From assembly GCA_963809175.1 (NCBI GenBank), contig CAWEIK010000001.1:1240001-1304000 (forward strand): a DNA stretch of 64,000 nt. Reading direction: 5' to 3'. The notes below the pieces were generated by a model. That model made no database searches. It was not told the DNA's origin and saw only the letters and a list, made by a program, of their open reading frames with translations. Within the stretch, counting starts at the first letter, position 1; the number at the start of each line of letters is the position of its first letter. The position numbers were made by a program, and so were the translations under genes. Of this stretch, positions 1 to 9,490 are shown in pieces. The stretch comes from JACCTU01 sp963809175 (GTDB lineage Bacteria; Actinomycetota; Thermoleophilia; Gaiellales; Gaiellaceae).

Positions 1-364
1 TCTTCCGGATGTTCTGCCAGGTCTGGAAGTCCTTGCGCTGTTGGTTGGTGTCGAGCGCGTTGATCGTCACGAGGTACAGGTCGCGACCGAGCGCCGACTG
101 ACCGATCACCTTGACGTCCATCCGCCCGTTGCTTCGCGCCTGGATGTCGGCCAGCGTGCAGGCGAACGCGTACCAGGGAATGTGCGGGAAGCTCCCGACC
201 GGATGGGTCGGCGAGCTGCCGTCGGGTAGCGCGGCTGTCAGGTCCTCGCTCGGCGTGCCGCACCAGGGCGGCGAAGCACCGCTTGCGGGCATGACCGAGC
301 CCGCGAGCAGGATGGTCGTGACGAACGCCGCGACCAGGAACGTCCGAAGGCGTTTCACGTGCAT
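1..364 (-). CDS. Secreted M14-family zinc carboxypeptidase, N-terminal part (cut by window edge)
   Basis: Reading leftward from ATG at 364, 121 codons stay open to the window edge, so only the N-terminus is present. A Sec signal peptide is clear (MHVKRLRTFLVAA, then a hydrophobic run and an ASGAS cleavage region), so the enzyme is probably exported. The mature part contains IGQSALGRDLYLVTIN, which matches the S-x-x-GR segment just upstream of the first zinc ligands in M14 peptidases. The zinc-binding HxxE itself lies outside the window. GGGAGG sits a few bases before the ATG, and a good sigma-70-type promoter lies further upstream at 430-459. Family assignment is good but rests on a short stretch. 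Confidence 0.72.
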   Translation of the reverse strand, partial: MHVKRLRTFLVAAFVTTILLAGSVMPASGASPPWCGTPSEDLTAALPDGSSPTHPVGSFPHIPWYAFACTLADIQARSNGRMDVKVIGQSALGRDLYLVTINALDTNQQRKDFQTWQNIRK

Positions 365-429
365 GGGTGGCTCCCTCCCCCAGGTTCTCGACCGCGCCAC
401 AACGGCGCACGCGGCCGACTTTCGGGAGG

Positions 430-459
430 TGCATATCCCGTCCGAGCGGTTGTTGTCAA
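430..459 (-). promoter_or_regulatory. Sigma-70-type promoter for the M14 peptidase gene
   Basis: On the minus strand TTGACA (459-454) is followed after 18 bases by TATGCA (435-430). This is about 65 bases before the peptidase ATG, which has its own GGGAGG ribosome binding site, so a normal leadered transcript is expected. Confidence 0.6.
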
Positions 460-491
460 CCGCGGCTGGAGGGTGACGAACGCTTAACGCG

Positions 492-881
492 CTAGGACGG
501 GGCGCCGCGACCCCGCGTGAGGCCGCCCATGATGACGTTGAGCACCATCGAGACGATCGCCATGATGATCGCCGCCCAGATCGCGGTCCAGAAGAAGCTG
601 TCGATCGTCAGCCGATCGGTGAGCGCATCGGTGATTTGTAGGAGCACCGCATTGATGACGAACAGGAACAGCCCGAGCGTCACCACTGTCAATGGGAGGG
701 TGAGGAGCCGCAGGAGCGTGCCGATCACCGCGTTCACGATTCCGAAGATCGCCGAGACCAGGATGTAGCTCCCCGCTCCGCCGGAGACGTCCATGCCGTC
801 GAGCAGCCAGCTGGTCACCGCGAACGCGAGTGCGAGCAGGGCCCAGCTGATGAGTATCCCGACGATCACGTGCGACACCAT
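492..881 (-). CDS. Small membrane protein of the phage-holin-4_2 (YvlD) family
   Basis: A 129-residue, very hydrophobic protein with about four membrane segments and the glycine/asparagine-containing helices (GIVNAVIGTLLRLLTLPLTV) typical of the YvlD/phage_holin_4_2 family. These proteins are widespread in bacterial chromosomes and mostly not phage holins. The function is unknown; some are linked to envelope stress. The gene starts 33 bases after the histidine kinase gene on the same strand, so the two are probably co-transcribed. The C-terminus is short and basic (GLTRGRGAPS). No phage genes are nearby. Confidence 0.75.
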   Translation of the reverse strand: MVSHVIVGILISWALLALAFAVTSWLLDGMDVSGGAGSYILVSAIFGIVNAVIGTLLRLLTLPLTVVTLGLFLFVINAVLLQITDALTDRLTIDSFFWTAIWAAIIMAIVSMVLNVIMGGLTRGRGAPS

Positions 882-914
882 ACAACGGCGTTCGGCGATC
901 CCGAACGCGTGTCG

Positions 915-2300
915 CTAGGCGCGGAGCGCGATCTCGACCGTCGTGCCGCGTCCCGGACGGGAGCTGACCGACGCGGCGCCGGCGATGCTCGCCGCGCGCT
1001 GCCTGATGTTGCGCAGCCCTTGGCCCGCGCCGCCGGTCTCTTCCTCGAAGCCGGTGCCGTCGTCCGCGACCGTGACCATCCGGCGACCGTCGCGATGCCA
1101 GATGCGGACGACCGCGGTTCTCGCGTTCGCGTGCTTCCGCACGTTCGCGAGCCCTTCCTGGACGATCCGGAAGACCTCGATCTGCTCGTCGGGCGCGAGG
1201 TTCACACGTTGGTCGATCTCGACGTCGACCTCGAGCAGGCCGTCTGCGGTCAGGAACTCGACGTAGCGCCGGAGCGCTGCGTCGAACGGCGCGCTTCCAC
1301 CCGCCGAGGACAGCGCCAGCACTGCGAAGCGTGCTTCCTGCTGGGCCGAGATCGTGAGCTCCTTGATGCGGGTGATCGCCTCGTCGGTGACCTTTCCGCT
1401 CTCGAGCATGCTCGCGTGCGTCGCGAGTGCGAAGAGGTACTGCGCGAGACCGTCGTGGATGTCGCGGGCGACGCGAGCGCGTTCGTCGGCGACCGCGCGC
1501 CCGAACTCGGCCGCGCTGATCGCCCGCCAGACGCCGACGAGCAGCACGCCGAAGGCGATCACGCGCAGGAAGTCGCCGACGGAGACCGCGGTCGCGGGGG
1601 TGAGCGGGGCGAAGACGCGGTAGAGCGCAGAGAAGAGGCTGAGCGTGGCCGCCGACGCGAGCCACCGGCTGAGGTCGTCTCCCCGGTTCCGGTAACGAAG
1701 CCCGAACCCGATCAGCGCGACGAGGCTCAGCACCGCCTGCAGCGAGAGCGCAAGCGTCAAGAGCACGGGCGGGTCCGGGTTGGTGGGGCCGGTCGCGAGC
1801 TCGGGCAGGTTGAGGCCGAGCGTGCCGAGCATCAGCCAGAGGCCCGCGAGCAGGAGGAGCAGTGCGGCCACGGCGTTGCCGAGCGCCCGCTGGCGCGACG
1901 TCGAGGTCCCGCGAACGAACGGCGCCGCGGCGATCAGGGTCATGGCGGCCAGCGCGCCGAAGATCGCCGCCCAGCTCTCGACCCTCGACGGAACGGGGTC
2001 GTCGAGGACGGGAACGATCTCGAAGACGAACGCCGAGGCGGCGGCGACGAAGAAACCGGCGGAGAGCAGGAGGTCGAAGCGCCTGCCCTCGACGGCGAAG
2101 CGGATCCCTGCGAGCACGGCGACGATCCCTCCGGCCAGGGTGATCGTGGTGTCCAGGACGAGGGCCAGGGACGGGCTCTCCCACGCGTGCCGAAGGCTCG
2201 GAGACTCGATGAACAGGGCCAGAGCAGCCCCGAGCAGCCCGAAGAGCAGGAGCTCTCCGGACAGCCAGGCGTCGTAGCCATCCCGTTCTTCGCGGCGCAT
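915..2300 (-). CDS. Membrane sensor histidine kinase, NarL/LiaS class
   Basis: A 461-residue two-component sensor. The N-terminal 250 or so residues form about eight membrane segments with no large extracytoplasmic domain. A HisKA_3 dimerisation domain follows, with the phospho-acceptor histidine in RVARDIHDGLAQ. The C-terminal HATPase domain has the N box in EGLANVRKHAN, the G1 box in VADDGTGF and a GQGLRNIRQRA segment. The start is ATG at 2300, directly preceded by GAGGGAG. It is divergent from the response regulator gene, with only 31 bases between them, and the YvlD-like gene follows it. The stimulus is unknown; a membrane-embedded or intramembrane sensing mode is inferred from the lack of an external domain. 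Confidence 0.88.
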   Translation of the reverse strand: MRREERDGYDAWLSGELLLFGLLGAALALFIESPSLRHAWESPSLALVLDTTITLAGGIVAVLAGIRFAVEGRRFDLLLSAGFFVAAASAFVFEIVPVLDDPVPSRVESWAAIFGALAAMTLIAAAPFVRGTSTSRQRALGNAVAALLLLLAGLWLMLGTLGLNLPELATGPTNPDPPVLLTLALSLQAVLSLVALIGFGLRYRNRGDDLSRWLASAATLSLFSALYRVFAPLTPATAVSVGDFLRVIAFGVLLVGVWRAISAAEFGRAVADERARVARDIHDGLAQYLFALATHASMLESGKVTDEAITRIKELTISAQQEARFAVLALSSAGGSAPFDAALRRYVEFLTADGLLEVDVEIDQRVNLAPDEQIEVFRIVQEGLANVRKHANARTAVVRIWHRDGRRMVTVADDGTGFEEETGGAGQGLRNIRQRAASIAGAASVSSRPGRGTTVEIALRA

Positions 2301-2309
2301 CTCCCTCTA

Positions 2310-2333
2310 ATCGGCAGCGGGACTCCTGCCGAT
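2310..2333. promoter_or_regulatory. Palindrome between divergent kinase and response-regulator genes
   Basis: ATCGGCAG (2310-2317) and CTGCCGAT (2326-2333) form a perfect 8-bp inverted repeat with an 8-base spacer. It fills the 31-base gap between the divergent starts at 2300 and 2332. LuxR-type regulators bind inverted repeats of this size, so an autoregulatory operator is a reasonable inference. It could also form a hairpin at the response regulator start. Confidence 0.45.
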
Positions 2334-2988
2334 GAGTCTTCTGATGCAGCCCCGCGTGCTGATCGTGGACGACCACCCCCTGACCCGGGACGCCCTGGCG
2401 ACCCTGCTGGCCGGAAACGACTTCGACGTGGTCGGCCAGGCCTCAGACGGCCACGAGGCGATCGAGCTCGCTCGGAAGCTCCACCCCCAGCTCGTCTTGC
2501 TCGACCTCTCGATGCCGGAGCTCGACGGGCTCTCGGCCCTGCCCGGCCTTCGCGACGCCGTCCCCGACGCCGAGGTGATCGTCCTCACCGCCTCGGGCAC
2601 CGAGGAGAATCTGCTCGCGGCGATTCGTGCCGGTGCCGCCGGCTACCTCCTGAAGAGCGAACCACCCGACCGGATCATCGGCTTCCTGCACGGCGTCGTG
2701 CGGGGCGAGGCAGCGCTCTCCGGCGAGGTCGCTCGAAGCCTGCTCGACCAGGTGCGCGAAGGTGGCTACCGGAACGGAGGCGTGCCCGACGGAATCGCCG
2801 AGGCGCTGAGCGCGCGCGAGGTCGAGGTGCTGCTCCTGCTCGACGAGCACCTGGGCACCGACGACATCGCCAAGCGGCTCTTCATCTCCGAGCACACGGT
2901 CCGCTCGCACGTCAAGAGCCTGCTCCACAAGCTGAACGTGTCCTCGCGCCGCGAGGCGCTCGAGGCACTCGCCGTCGCACGCGGCTAG
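2332..2988 (+). CDS. NarL/FixJ-family response regulator
   Basis: A 218-residue regulator with an N-terminal receiver domain and a C-terminal LuxR-type helix-turn-helix. The receiver has the acidic pair D13/D14 in LIVDDHP, the phospho-acceptor D58 in LVLLDLSMPELDG, the conserved threonine in VIVLTASG and the lysine in GYLLKSEP. The DNA-binding domain runs from about residue 155 (LSAREVEVLLLLDEHLGTDD, then IAKRLFISEHTVRSHVKSLL). It is the evident partner of the divergently transcribed kinase. ATG at 2344 (MQPRVLIVDD) is an alternative start, since no clear ribosome binding site precedes either. A GAAA-loop terminator follows. Confidence 0.9.
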   Translation: MSLLMQPRVLIVDDHPLTRDALATLLAGNDFDVVGQASDGHEAIELARKLHPQLVLLDLSMPELDGLSALPGLRDAVPDAEVIVLTASGTEENLLAAIRAGAAGYLLKSEPPDRIIGFLHGVVRGEAALSGEVARSLLDQVREGGYRNGGVPDGIAEALSAREVEVLLLLDEHLGTDDIAKRLFISEHTVRSHVKSLLHKLNVSSRREALEALAVARG

Positions 2989-3105
2989 GACTCACCCACC
3001 GTGGGGGATCCCGGTTCACCCACGGAGGGTCGCGAGCGCTCGACCCCCGAGGCCCCGATGATTGGATCAGCTCAGGGGTGAGCGACAGTTCCAGTGGCTG
3101 AGACG

Positions 3106-3123
3106 GGCCGGCGAAAGCCGGCC
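3106..3123. terminator. Bidirectional stem-loop terminator
   Basis: GGCCGGC, GAAA tetraloop, GCCGGCC, then TTGCTCATT. It lies between the convergent ends of the response regulator (2988) and the histone-deacetylase-like gene (3128) and can serve both. Confidence 0.65.
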
Positions 3124-3127
3124 TTGC

Positions 3128-3967
3128 TCATTCCGAGAAGCCCTCGTGCGCGGCCGCGACCAGCAGGGGCAGCGTCTCGAGGTTGTAGCCCCCCTCCAGG
3201 ACCGCCGCGACGCGTGGCGCGTACGTCGCAGAGCGGCGTGCGAGCTCGCGGAAGCCGTCCTCGCTGACCTCCAGCAGCGCGAGCGGGTCGGAAGCGTGTG
3301 CGTCGAAGCCCGCGGAGACGAGCAGCAGCTCCGGCTCGAACCGGTCGAGGGCCGGCGCGACCAGCTCGTCGAGCGCGCCGAGGAACTCGTCGTCGCCCGA
3401 TCCCGCCGCGAGCGGGATGTTGAGCGTCGTCTCGTTCTGCTCGTCCGGTCCCCCGGTGCCCGGATAGAAGGGCCACTGGTGCAGCGACGCAAAGAAGACG
3501 GTGGGGTCGTCCCAGAAGATCGCCTGCGTCCCGTTCCCGTGGTGGACGTCCCAGTCGAGGATCGCCACGCGGCGCAGCCCGAGCTCAGCCTGGGCCCAGC
3601 GGGCCGCGATCGCGACGTTGTCGAACAGGCAGAAGCCCATCGCCCGGTCCGGCAGCGCGTGGTGACCGGGCGGGCGGACGAGCGCGAACGCTCCTTCCTC
3701 CGCCGCCTGGATCGCCGTTCCGGCCGCGAGCAGGGCGGCCTCGTACGACGTCTCGTTCGCGACCGTGTCGCCGTCGAGCCACGTCTCGCGCTCGATCGAC
3801 GCGATCCGGTCGACGTGCGCCGGCGTGTGGCAGCGCAGGAGGTCTTCCCTGAGGGCGCTTCGCCCCGGGCTCCAGTCGAAGCGCTCGAGCAGGGTCGCGA
3901 GTCGGCTCGGCGGCTCGAACGGCGACGGGTGGAGCCGGGCGAGGGCTTCGTGGCTGAGGAATTTCAA
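3128..3967 (-). CDS. Histone-deacetylase-family zinc hydrolase (AcuC/acetylpolyamine amidohydrolase-like)
   Basis: About 279 residues with the arginase/deacetylase fold signatures. There is RPPGHHA with the tandem catalytic histidines, then MGFCLFDN, the zinc-ligand segment ILDWDVHHGNGTQ (Asp and His), SAGFDAH with the third ligand Asp, and LEGGYNL near the C-terminus. Bacterial relatives deacetylate acetyl-lysine in proteins (AcuC, on acetyl-CoA synthetase) or small acetylated amines; the substrate here cannot be told. I chose TTG at 3967 because it overlaps the stop of the upstream exonuclease gene (TTGA) and starts at the conserved LKFLSHEALARLHP. A longer in-frame extension would sit inside the exonuclease gene. 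Last gene of a three-gene leftward operon. Confidence 0.85.
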   Translation of the reverse strand: MKFLSHEALARLHPSPFEPPSRLATLLERFDWSPGRSALREDLLRCHTPAHVDRIASIERETWLDGDTVANETSYEAALLAAGTAIQAAEEGAFALVRPPGHHALPDRAMGFCLFDNVAIAARWAQAELGLRRVAILDWDVHHGNGTQAIFWDDPTVFFASLHQWPFYPGTGGPDEQNETTLNIPLAAGSGDDEFLGALDELVAPALDRFEPELLLVSAGFDAHASDPLALLEVSEDGFRELARRSATYAPRVAAVLEGGYNLETLPLLVAAAHEGFSE

Positions 3968-4791
3968 GCTCGCTCTGCGAGCCGCCCGGAGAGGTTCTGC
4001 AGCCCCCACCGTTCCACCAGGGCGGACGCCTCCGCCCACGTGGGCGTCTGGTCTTCGAGGGGAGGGAGAGGGGCAGAGGCGTCCACGGTCGCGATTCGTC
4101 GGAACAGCCGCAACTCCTCCGCCTGCGCCGCGAAGCGTCCGGCCTCGAGCGCCGACTCGAGCGTCCCGTACTCGGCGAGCAGCGACGCCGCCGTCTTCGG
4201 TCCGACGCCTTTCGCGCCCGGCAGCTTGTCCGAGGGGTCGCCACGGAGCGCAATGAAGTCGGGCACTTGCTTCGGCTCGACGCCGTAGCGCTCGCGCACC
4301 TCGGCCGGGCCGATGCGCGAGATCTCGCTCACACCCCGCGTCGGCTGGAGGATCGTCGTGCGCTCGCTCGCGAGTTGGAAGAGGTCGCGGTCGGAAGTCG
4401 CAACGAGCACGGGTCGCTTCTGCTTCTCCTCGGCCGCCACGACGGCGCCCATGAAGTCGTCGGCCTCGTAACCCGGCGCCTTCGCCGACGCGAACCCGAG
4501 CGACTCGACGAGCTCGGGCAGCAGGTCGAGCTGCTCGAGCAGGTCGTCCTCGAAGATGCGACCGGACTGATACGCGGGGAATGCCGTGTGGCGATACGTC
4601 GGCGTGTCGAGCGAGTCGAAGCCGACGAGCACGGAACGCGGCTGCTCCTGGTCCCAGAGGCCGACGAGCATGTTCGTGAAGCCGACGATCATGTTCGCGG
4701 GCCGACCTTCGGCACGGCGGATCTGCTTCGGGAGCGCGTGGTACGCGCGATGCGCGAACGAGTCGCCGTCGACTGCGAGCAGCGGCTTCAC
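3964..4791 (-). CDS. Stand-alone 5'-3' exonuclease (PolA N-terminal-domain type)
   Basis: A 275-residue protein that matches the 5'-nuclease domain of DNA polymerase I without a polymerase domain. Metal-binding acidic residues are visible in LAVDGDSFAHRAYHAL, EADDFMGAVV and TSDRDLFQL. The helix-hairpin-helix is in GDPSDKLPGAKGVGPKTA. It should act as a flap endonuclease/5' exonuclease on DNA or RNA primers. The start GTG at 4791 overlaps the plsC-like stop (GTGA), and its own stop overlaps the deacetylase start, so the three genes look translationally coupled. Free-standing copies are common in actinobacteria beside a full PolA encoded elsewhere. Confidence 0.88.
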   Translation of the reverse strand: MKPLLAVDGDSFAHRAYHALPKQIRRAEGRPANMIVGFTNMLVGLWDQEQPRSVLVGFDSLDTPTYRHTAFPAYQSGRIFEDDLLEQLDLLPELVESLGFASAKAPGYEADDFMGAVVAAEEKQKRPVLVATSDRDLFQLASERTTILQPTRGVSEISRIGPAEVRERYGVEPKQVPDFIALRGDPSDKLPGAKGVGPKTAASLLAEYGTLESALEAGRFAAQAEELRLFRRIATVDASAPLPPLEDQTPTWAEASALVERWGLQNLSGRLAERA

Positions 4792-5408
4792 AGCGTCGCC
4801 TCGAGCCGCGCGATCTCGGCCATCAGCCGGTCGGTGGCTTCCTGAGCCGCGTCACGGGGGTCGGCGGGGCGGAGGTCGTCGAGCGGCACGGGAGCACCGT
4901 AGGCCACGCGGATCGGTCCGAGCCCGAGGAGGTTGTCGGTGCCCTTGATCGCTGCGGGGATCAAGGGGACGCCCGCTCCGAGCGCGATCCGCGCCGCGCC
5001 CGTGTGCGCGCGAGGCTGGTACTTCTTGACGAGGCCCTTCTTGCGGCGCGTCCCCTCGGGAAACATCACGACCACGTGCCCTTCGCGGCAGAGTTGCTCC
5101 GCCGTCTCCATCGCCTCGAGGTCGGCCTGGCCACGATGGACCTTGAAGGCCCCGCCGGACTCGATGATCGGCCCGAGCGGCCACCAGAAGAGCTCGGACT
5201 TGCCCATGAACCGGAGGAACCGCCGCGGGTAGAGGGGGATTCCGATCGCCCAGGGGTCGAAGTTCGAGAGGTGGTTGGACGCCAGGACGCAGCCCCCTTC
5301 GGCCGGCACGTTTTCGACCCCGCTGCTCTTCTGGCGGAAGAGCAGCTTCGTGAAGGGCAGGGAGACTCCCCCGGCGGCCAAATAGAACAGTGAGGGGCGC
5401 GGTGCCAC
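4788..5408 (-). CDS. 1-acyl-glycerol-3-phosphate acyltransferase (PlsC family)
   Basis: A 206-residue acyltransferase with the catalytic HX4D motif in SNHLSNFDPW, the second block around FMGKSELFWWPLG and the phosphate-binding FPEGTRRKKG. It should transfer an acyl chain to lysophosphatidic acid at the inner membrane face, although the family also acts on other acceptors. I place the start at GTG 5408 (VAPRPSLFYLAAG). The reading frame stays open further upstream, but that would overlap the divergent topA promoter and start. First gene of the plsC-exonuclease-deacetylase operon; only 46 bases separate it from topA. Confidence 0.82.
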   Translation of the reverse strand: MAPRPSLFYLAAGGVSLPFTKLLFRQKSSGVENVPAEGGCVLASNHLSNFDPWAIGIPLYPRRFLRFMGKSELFWWPLGPIIESGGAFKVHRGQADLEAMETAEQLCREGHVVVMFPEGTRRKKGLVKKYQPRAHTGAARIALGAGVPLIPAAIKGTDNLLGLGPIRVAYGAPVPLDDLRPADPRDAAQEATDRLMAEIARLEATL

Positions 5409-5441
5409 GGCGCCGCATTCTGCCGTCTTGACAACGAAGGC

Positions 5442-5447
5442 TAAGGT
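5442..5447 (+). promoter_or_regulatory. -10 element of topA (leaderless type)
   Basis: TAAGGT ends 7 bases before the GTG start at 5455. This is the same arrangement seen before many other genes here and implies that transcription starts at or next to the start codon. Confidence 0.5.
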
Positions 5448-5454
5448 GGATCGC

Positions 5455-8050
5455 GTGGCAACCACGGAGGAAAGCGGGTTGAACCGCCTGGTGATCGTCG
5501 AGTCGCCCGCCAAAGCGCGGACGATCGAGGGCTACCTCGGCAAGGGCTACAAGGTCGCCTCGAGCATCGGCCACATCCGCGATCTGCCGAATCGGGCCAG
5601 CGACGTCCCCAAGGAGCAGCGGGCCAAGTACGGGACGATGGGCGTCGCGATCGACGAGGACTTCGAGCCGCTCTACCTCGTCGACGACGACAAGAAGAAG
5701 ACGGTCGACCGAGCTCAAGAAGCCTGCTGAAGGGCGCCGACGAGCTGCTGCTCGCGACGGACGAAGACCGCGAAGGCGAGGCGATCGCCTGGCATCTGCT
5801 CCAGGTCCTCAAGCCCAAGGTCCCCGTTCGGCGGATGGTCTTCCACGAGATCACCCGCGACGCGATCGAGCGCTCACTCGGCGAGACGCGCGCAGATCGA
5901 CGATCGGCTCGTGGACGCGCAGGAGACCCGGCGCATCCTCGACCGCCTCTACGGCTACGAGGTCTCGCCGGTGCTCTGGAAGAAGGTCACGCAGGGACTC
6001 TCGGCCGGCCGGGTGCAGTCGGTCGCCACACGCCTGATCGTCGAGCGCGAGCGCGAGCGGATCGCCTTCGTGGAAGTCTCGTACTGGGACCTCGAGGGGA
6101 TCTTCGATCCGGGCTCCTTCGACGCTCGCCTCGTCGCGCTCGACGGCAAGCGCGTCGCCCGCGGTTCCGACTTCGGGGCCGACGGAAAGGCCAAGAACAA
6201 GGAGCTCGCGCACCTGGACGAAGGGGGCGCACGCGGGCTGCTCGAACGGTTGCAGGGCGCGACGTTCACGGTCCGCAGCAAGGACGAGAAGCCCTACACG
6301 CGCAAGCCGACTGCGCCGTTTCGTACGGCGACGTTGCAGCAGGAGGCGAGCCGCAAGCTGCGCTACACGTCGCAGACGACGATGCGCGTCGCACAGCGTT
6401 TGTACGAGAACGGCTACATCACCTACATGCGCACCGACTCGACGTCGCTCTCGCAGGCGGCCGTCGCAGCCGCACGCAAGCAGGTGACGGAGCTCTACGG
6501 CGCCGACTACCTACCGCCGAAGCCGCGCAGCTGGGACCGCAAGGTGAAGAACGCGCAGGAGGCTCACGAGGCGATCCGTCCCGCGGGCGACTTCTTCCGC
6601 ACGCCGAACGAGGTGCGCGGCGAGCTGAACCGCGACGAGCTCGCGCTCTACGAGTTGATCTGGAAGCGCACGATCTCTTCCCAGATGGCCGATGCGCGCG
6701 GAGAGACCGTGTCGCTTCGCCTCGCCGCGAAGAGCACAACTGGCGAGGACGTCGAGTTCGGCGCGTCGGGCACCGTGATCACGTTCCCCGGTTTCCTCGC
6801 CGCGTACGAGGTCGGCAAGGACGAGGACGGCGACGAGGATCAGCGTCCGCTGCCGAACCTCCAGGAAGGCCAGGCCGTCGAGACGAAGGAGCTGACGGCG
6901 CAGGGTCACTCGACCTCGCCGCCGCCGCGCTACACCGAGGCGACGCTCGTGCGGGCGCTCGAGGAACGCGGCATCGGCCGGCCGTCGACGTACGCCGCGA
7001 TCATCGAGCACGGTCATGGACCGCGGCTACGCGTTCAAACGCGGCACCGCGCTCGTCCCGAGCTTTCTCGCGTTCTCCGTCACCGAGCTGCTCGAGAAGC
7101 ACTTCAGTCGCCTGGTCGACTACGAGTTCACGGCGCGGATGGAGGACGACCTCGACCGCATCGCCGCCGGCGACGAGGGCCGCGTCGAGTGGCTGCGCCG
7201 CTTCTACTTCGGCGACGGCGAGCCGGACGAGGCGGGGCTGAAGGCGCTCGTCGGCGCGCTCGGCGAGATCGACGCGCGTGCGGTCAACACCTTCCCGATC
7301 CCGGGTGCCGAGGACATCGTGCTCCGCGTCGGGCGCTACGGGCCGTACGTCGAGCGCGGGGAGGAGCGGGCGAGCATTCCACCCGACCTCGCACCGGACG
7401 AGCTGACGCTCGAGAAGGCGACGGAGCTGCTCGCGCAGCCGTCCGGCGACCGCGAGCTCGGCGTGCATCCGGAGACGGGCCGCCAGCTCATCGCGCGCAC
7501 GGGACGCTTCGGGCCGTACGTGACCGAGGTGCTTCCCGAGGACGACAAGGGAAAGCCGAAGACCGCCTCGCTCTTCAAGTCGATGTCGCTCGACACCGTG
7601 ACGCTCGAGGACGCGGTGAAGCTGCTGTCGCTGCCGCGCACGCTGGGGCCTGATCCCGCGGACGGTGAGGACGTCGAAGCCCTCAACGGCCGGTACGGCC
7701 CGTACATCAAGAAGGGCACCGAGACCCGCTCGCTGGAGTCGGAGGAGCAGCTGCTCGAGATCACCCTGAAGCAGGCGCTGGAGCTCCTCGCGAAGCCGAA
7801 GGAGCGCCGTCGGCAGGGCGCCGCCGCAGGCCCGCTCCGGGAGCTCGGGGTCGACCCGATCACGGAGAAGAAGATCGTCGTCCGCAAGGGCCGTTTCGGC
7901 CCCTACGTGACGGACGGCGAGACGAATGCGAGCCTCCGCGCCGGCGACGAGGTCGACTCACTGACGCATGAGCGGGCGATCGAGCTCCTGGCCGATCGCC
8001 GCGCCCGAGGCCCGGCGAAGCCCGGTCGGAAGAAGCGGACCCGCGCGTAG
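5455..8050 (+). CDS. topA: DNA topoisomerase I (frame broken by four extra bases)
   Basis: Type IA topoisomerase that relaxes negative supercoils. The TOPRIM domain starts at once (LVIVESPAKARTIEGYLGKG, then DEDREGEAIAWHLL). The active-site tyrosine region is in YITYMRTDSTSLS. ERGIGRPSTYAAII and DRGYAFKRGTALVPSFLAF follow. The C-terminal part has four GRFGPYV/GRYGPYI-type repeats without zinc-binding cysteines and a basic end (KKRTRA), as in actinobacterial TopA. Four single-base insertions near 5707, 5723, 5892 and 7009 break the frame. Removing them gives 863 residues, a normal length. Every conserved block is intact, so I read this as one functional gene with sequence errors. GTG 5455 is chosen from the -10 spacing. 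Confidence 0.9.
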
Positions 8051-8212
8051 GACGGAAACTTTCGGCGTGCCCGGGCGTCTCAATCTCGGAGGAACGCTTG
8101 CGCGTACCCGGAATGGCAGGGCTACGGGCTTCGTTCTTCTTGCTTGAGAGCAACATTGTTGGAATTCGGTTGTGATCCGTCCACGCCTCTAGCACCGGCG
8201 GGAGATACCTCC

Positions 8213-8218
8213 TAAAGT
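8213..8218 (+). promoter_or_regulatory. Probable -10 element of the sigma factor gene
   Basis: TAAAGT lies in the 229-base gap after topA. No convincing -35 is seen. It would give a leader of about 55 bases ending in AAAGGGAG before the TTG start at 8280. The rest of 8051-8279 shows no gene. Confidence 0.35.
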
Positions 8219-8279
8219 GCGATCGGGGCCGCTGCCAACGCGCGCCCGCAGACGAGTGCGAAAGGGAGTTAACGGTAAC

Positions 8280-9359
<1,080 letters not shown>

Positions 9360-9385
9360 ACGCGACCGCACGCTTGGACGCTCTC

Positions 9386-9409
9386 AAGGGGCGGCTTCGG
9401 CCGCCCCTT
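9386..9409 (+). terminator. Intrinsic terminator after sigA
   Basis: A perfect 10-bp stem, AAGGGGCGGC and GCCGCCCCTT, with a TTCG tetraloop, followed by AACCTTTTGTTT. Confidence 0.9.
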
Positions 9410-9432
9410 AACCTTTTGTTTGCAGGCGCGTC

Positions 9433-9467
9433 CTAGCTGCTGAATACTCCTTAGCCAAGGCAGCTAG
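9433..9467 (+). repeat. Inverted repeat upstream of the first peptide-binding protein gene
   Basis: CTAGCTGC (9433-9440) and GCAGCTAG (9460-9467) are perfect 8-bp arms separated by 19 bases. The right arm ends about 23 bases before the TTG start. It could be an operator or a leader hairpin; nothing in the sequence decides between these. Confidence 0.4.
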
Positions 9468-9490
9468 TCACAAGAGAGGGTGGTGCAGTT

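Noticed and set aside
492..881. Phage holin, hinting at a prophage
   Set aside because: The YvlD/phage_holin_4_2 family is mostly chromosomal; no integrase, terminase, capsid or tail gene is near.
5428..5433. TTGACA as the -35 of topA
   Set aside because: It lies only 8 bases before TAAGGT, far too close for a -35/-10 pair; the -10 alone with leaderless spacing fits better.
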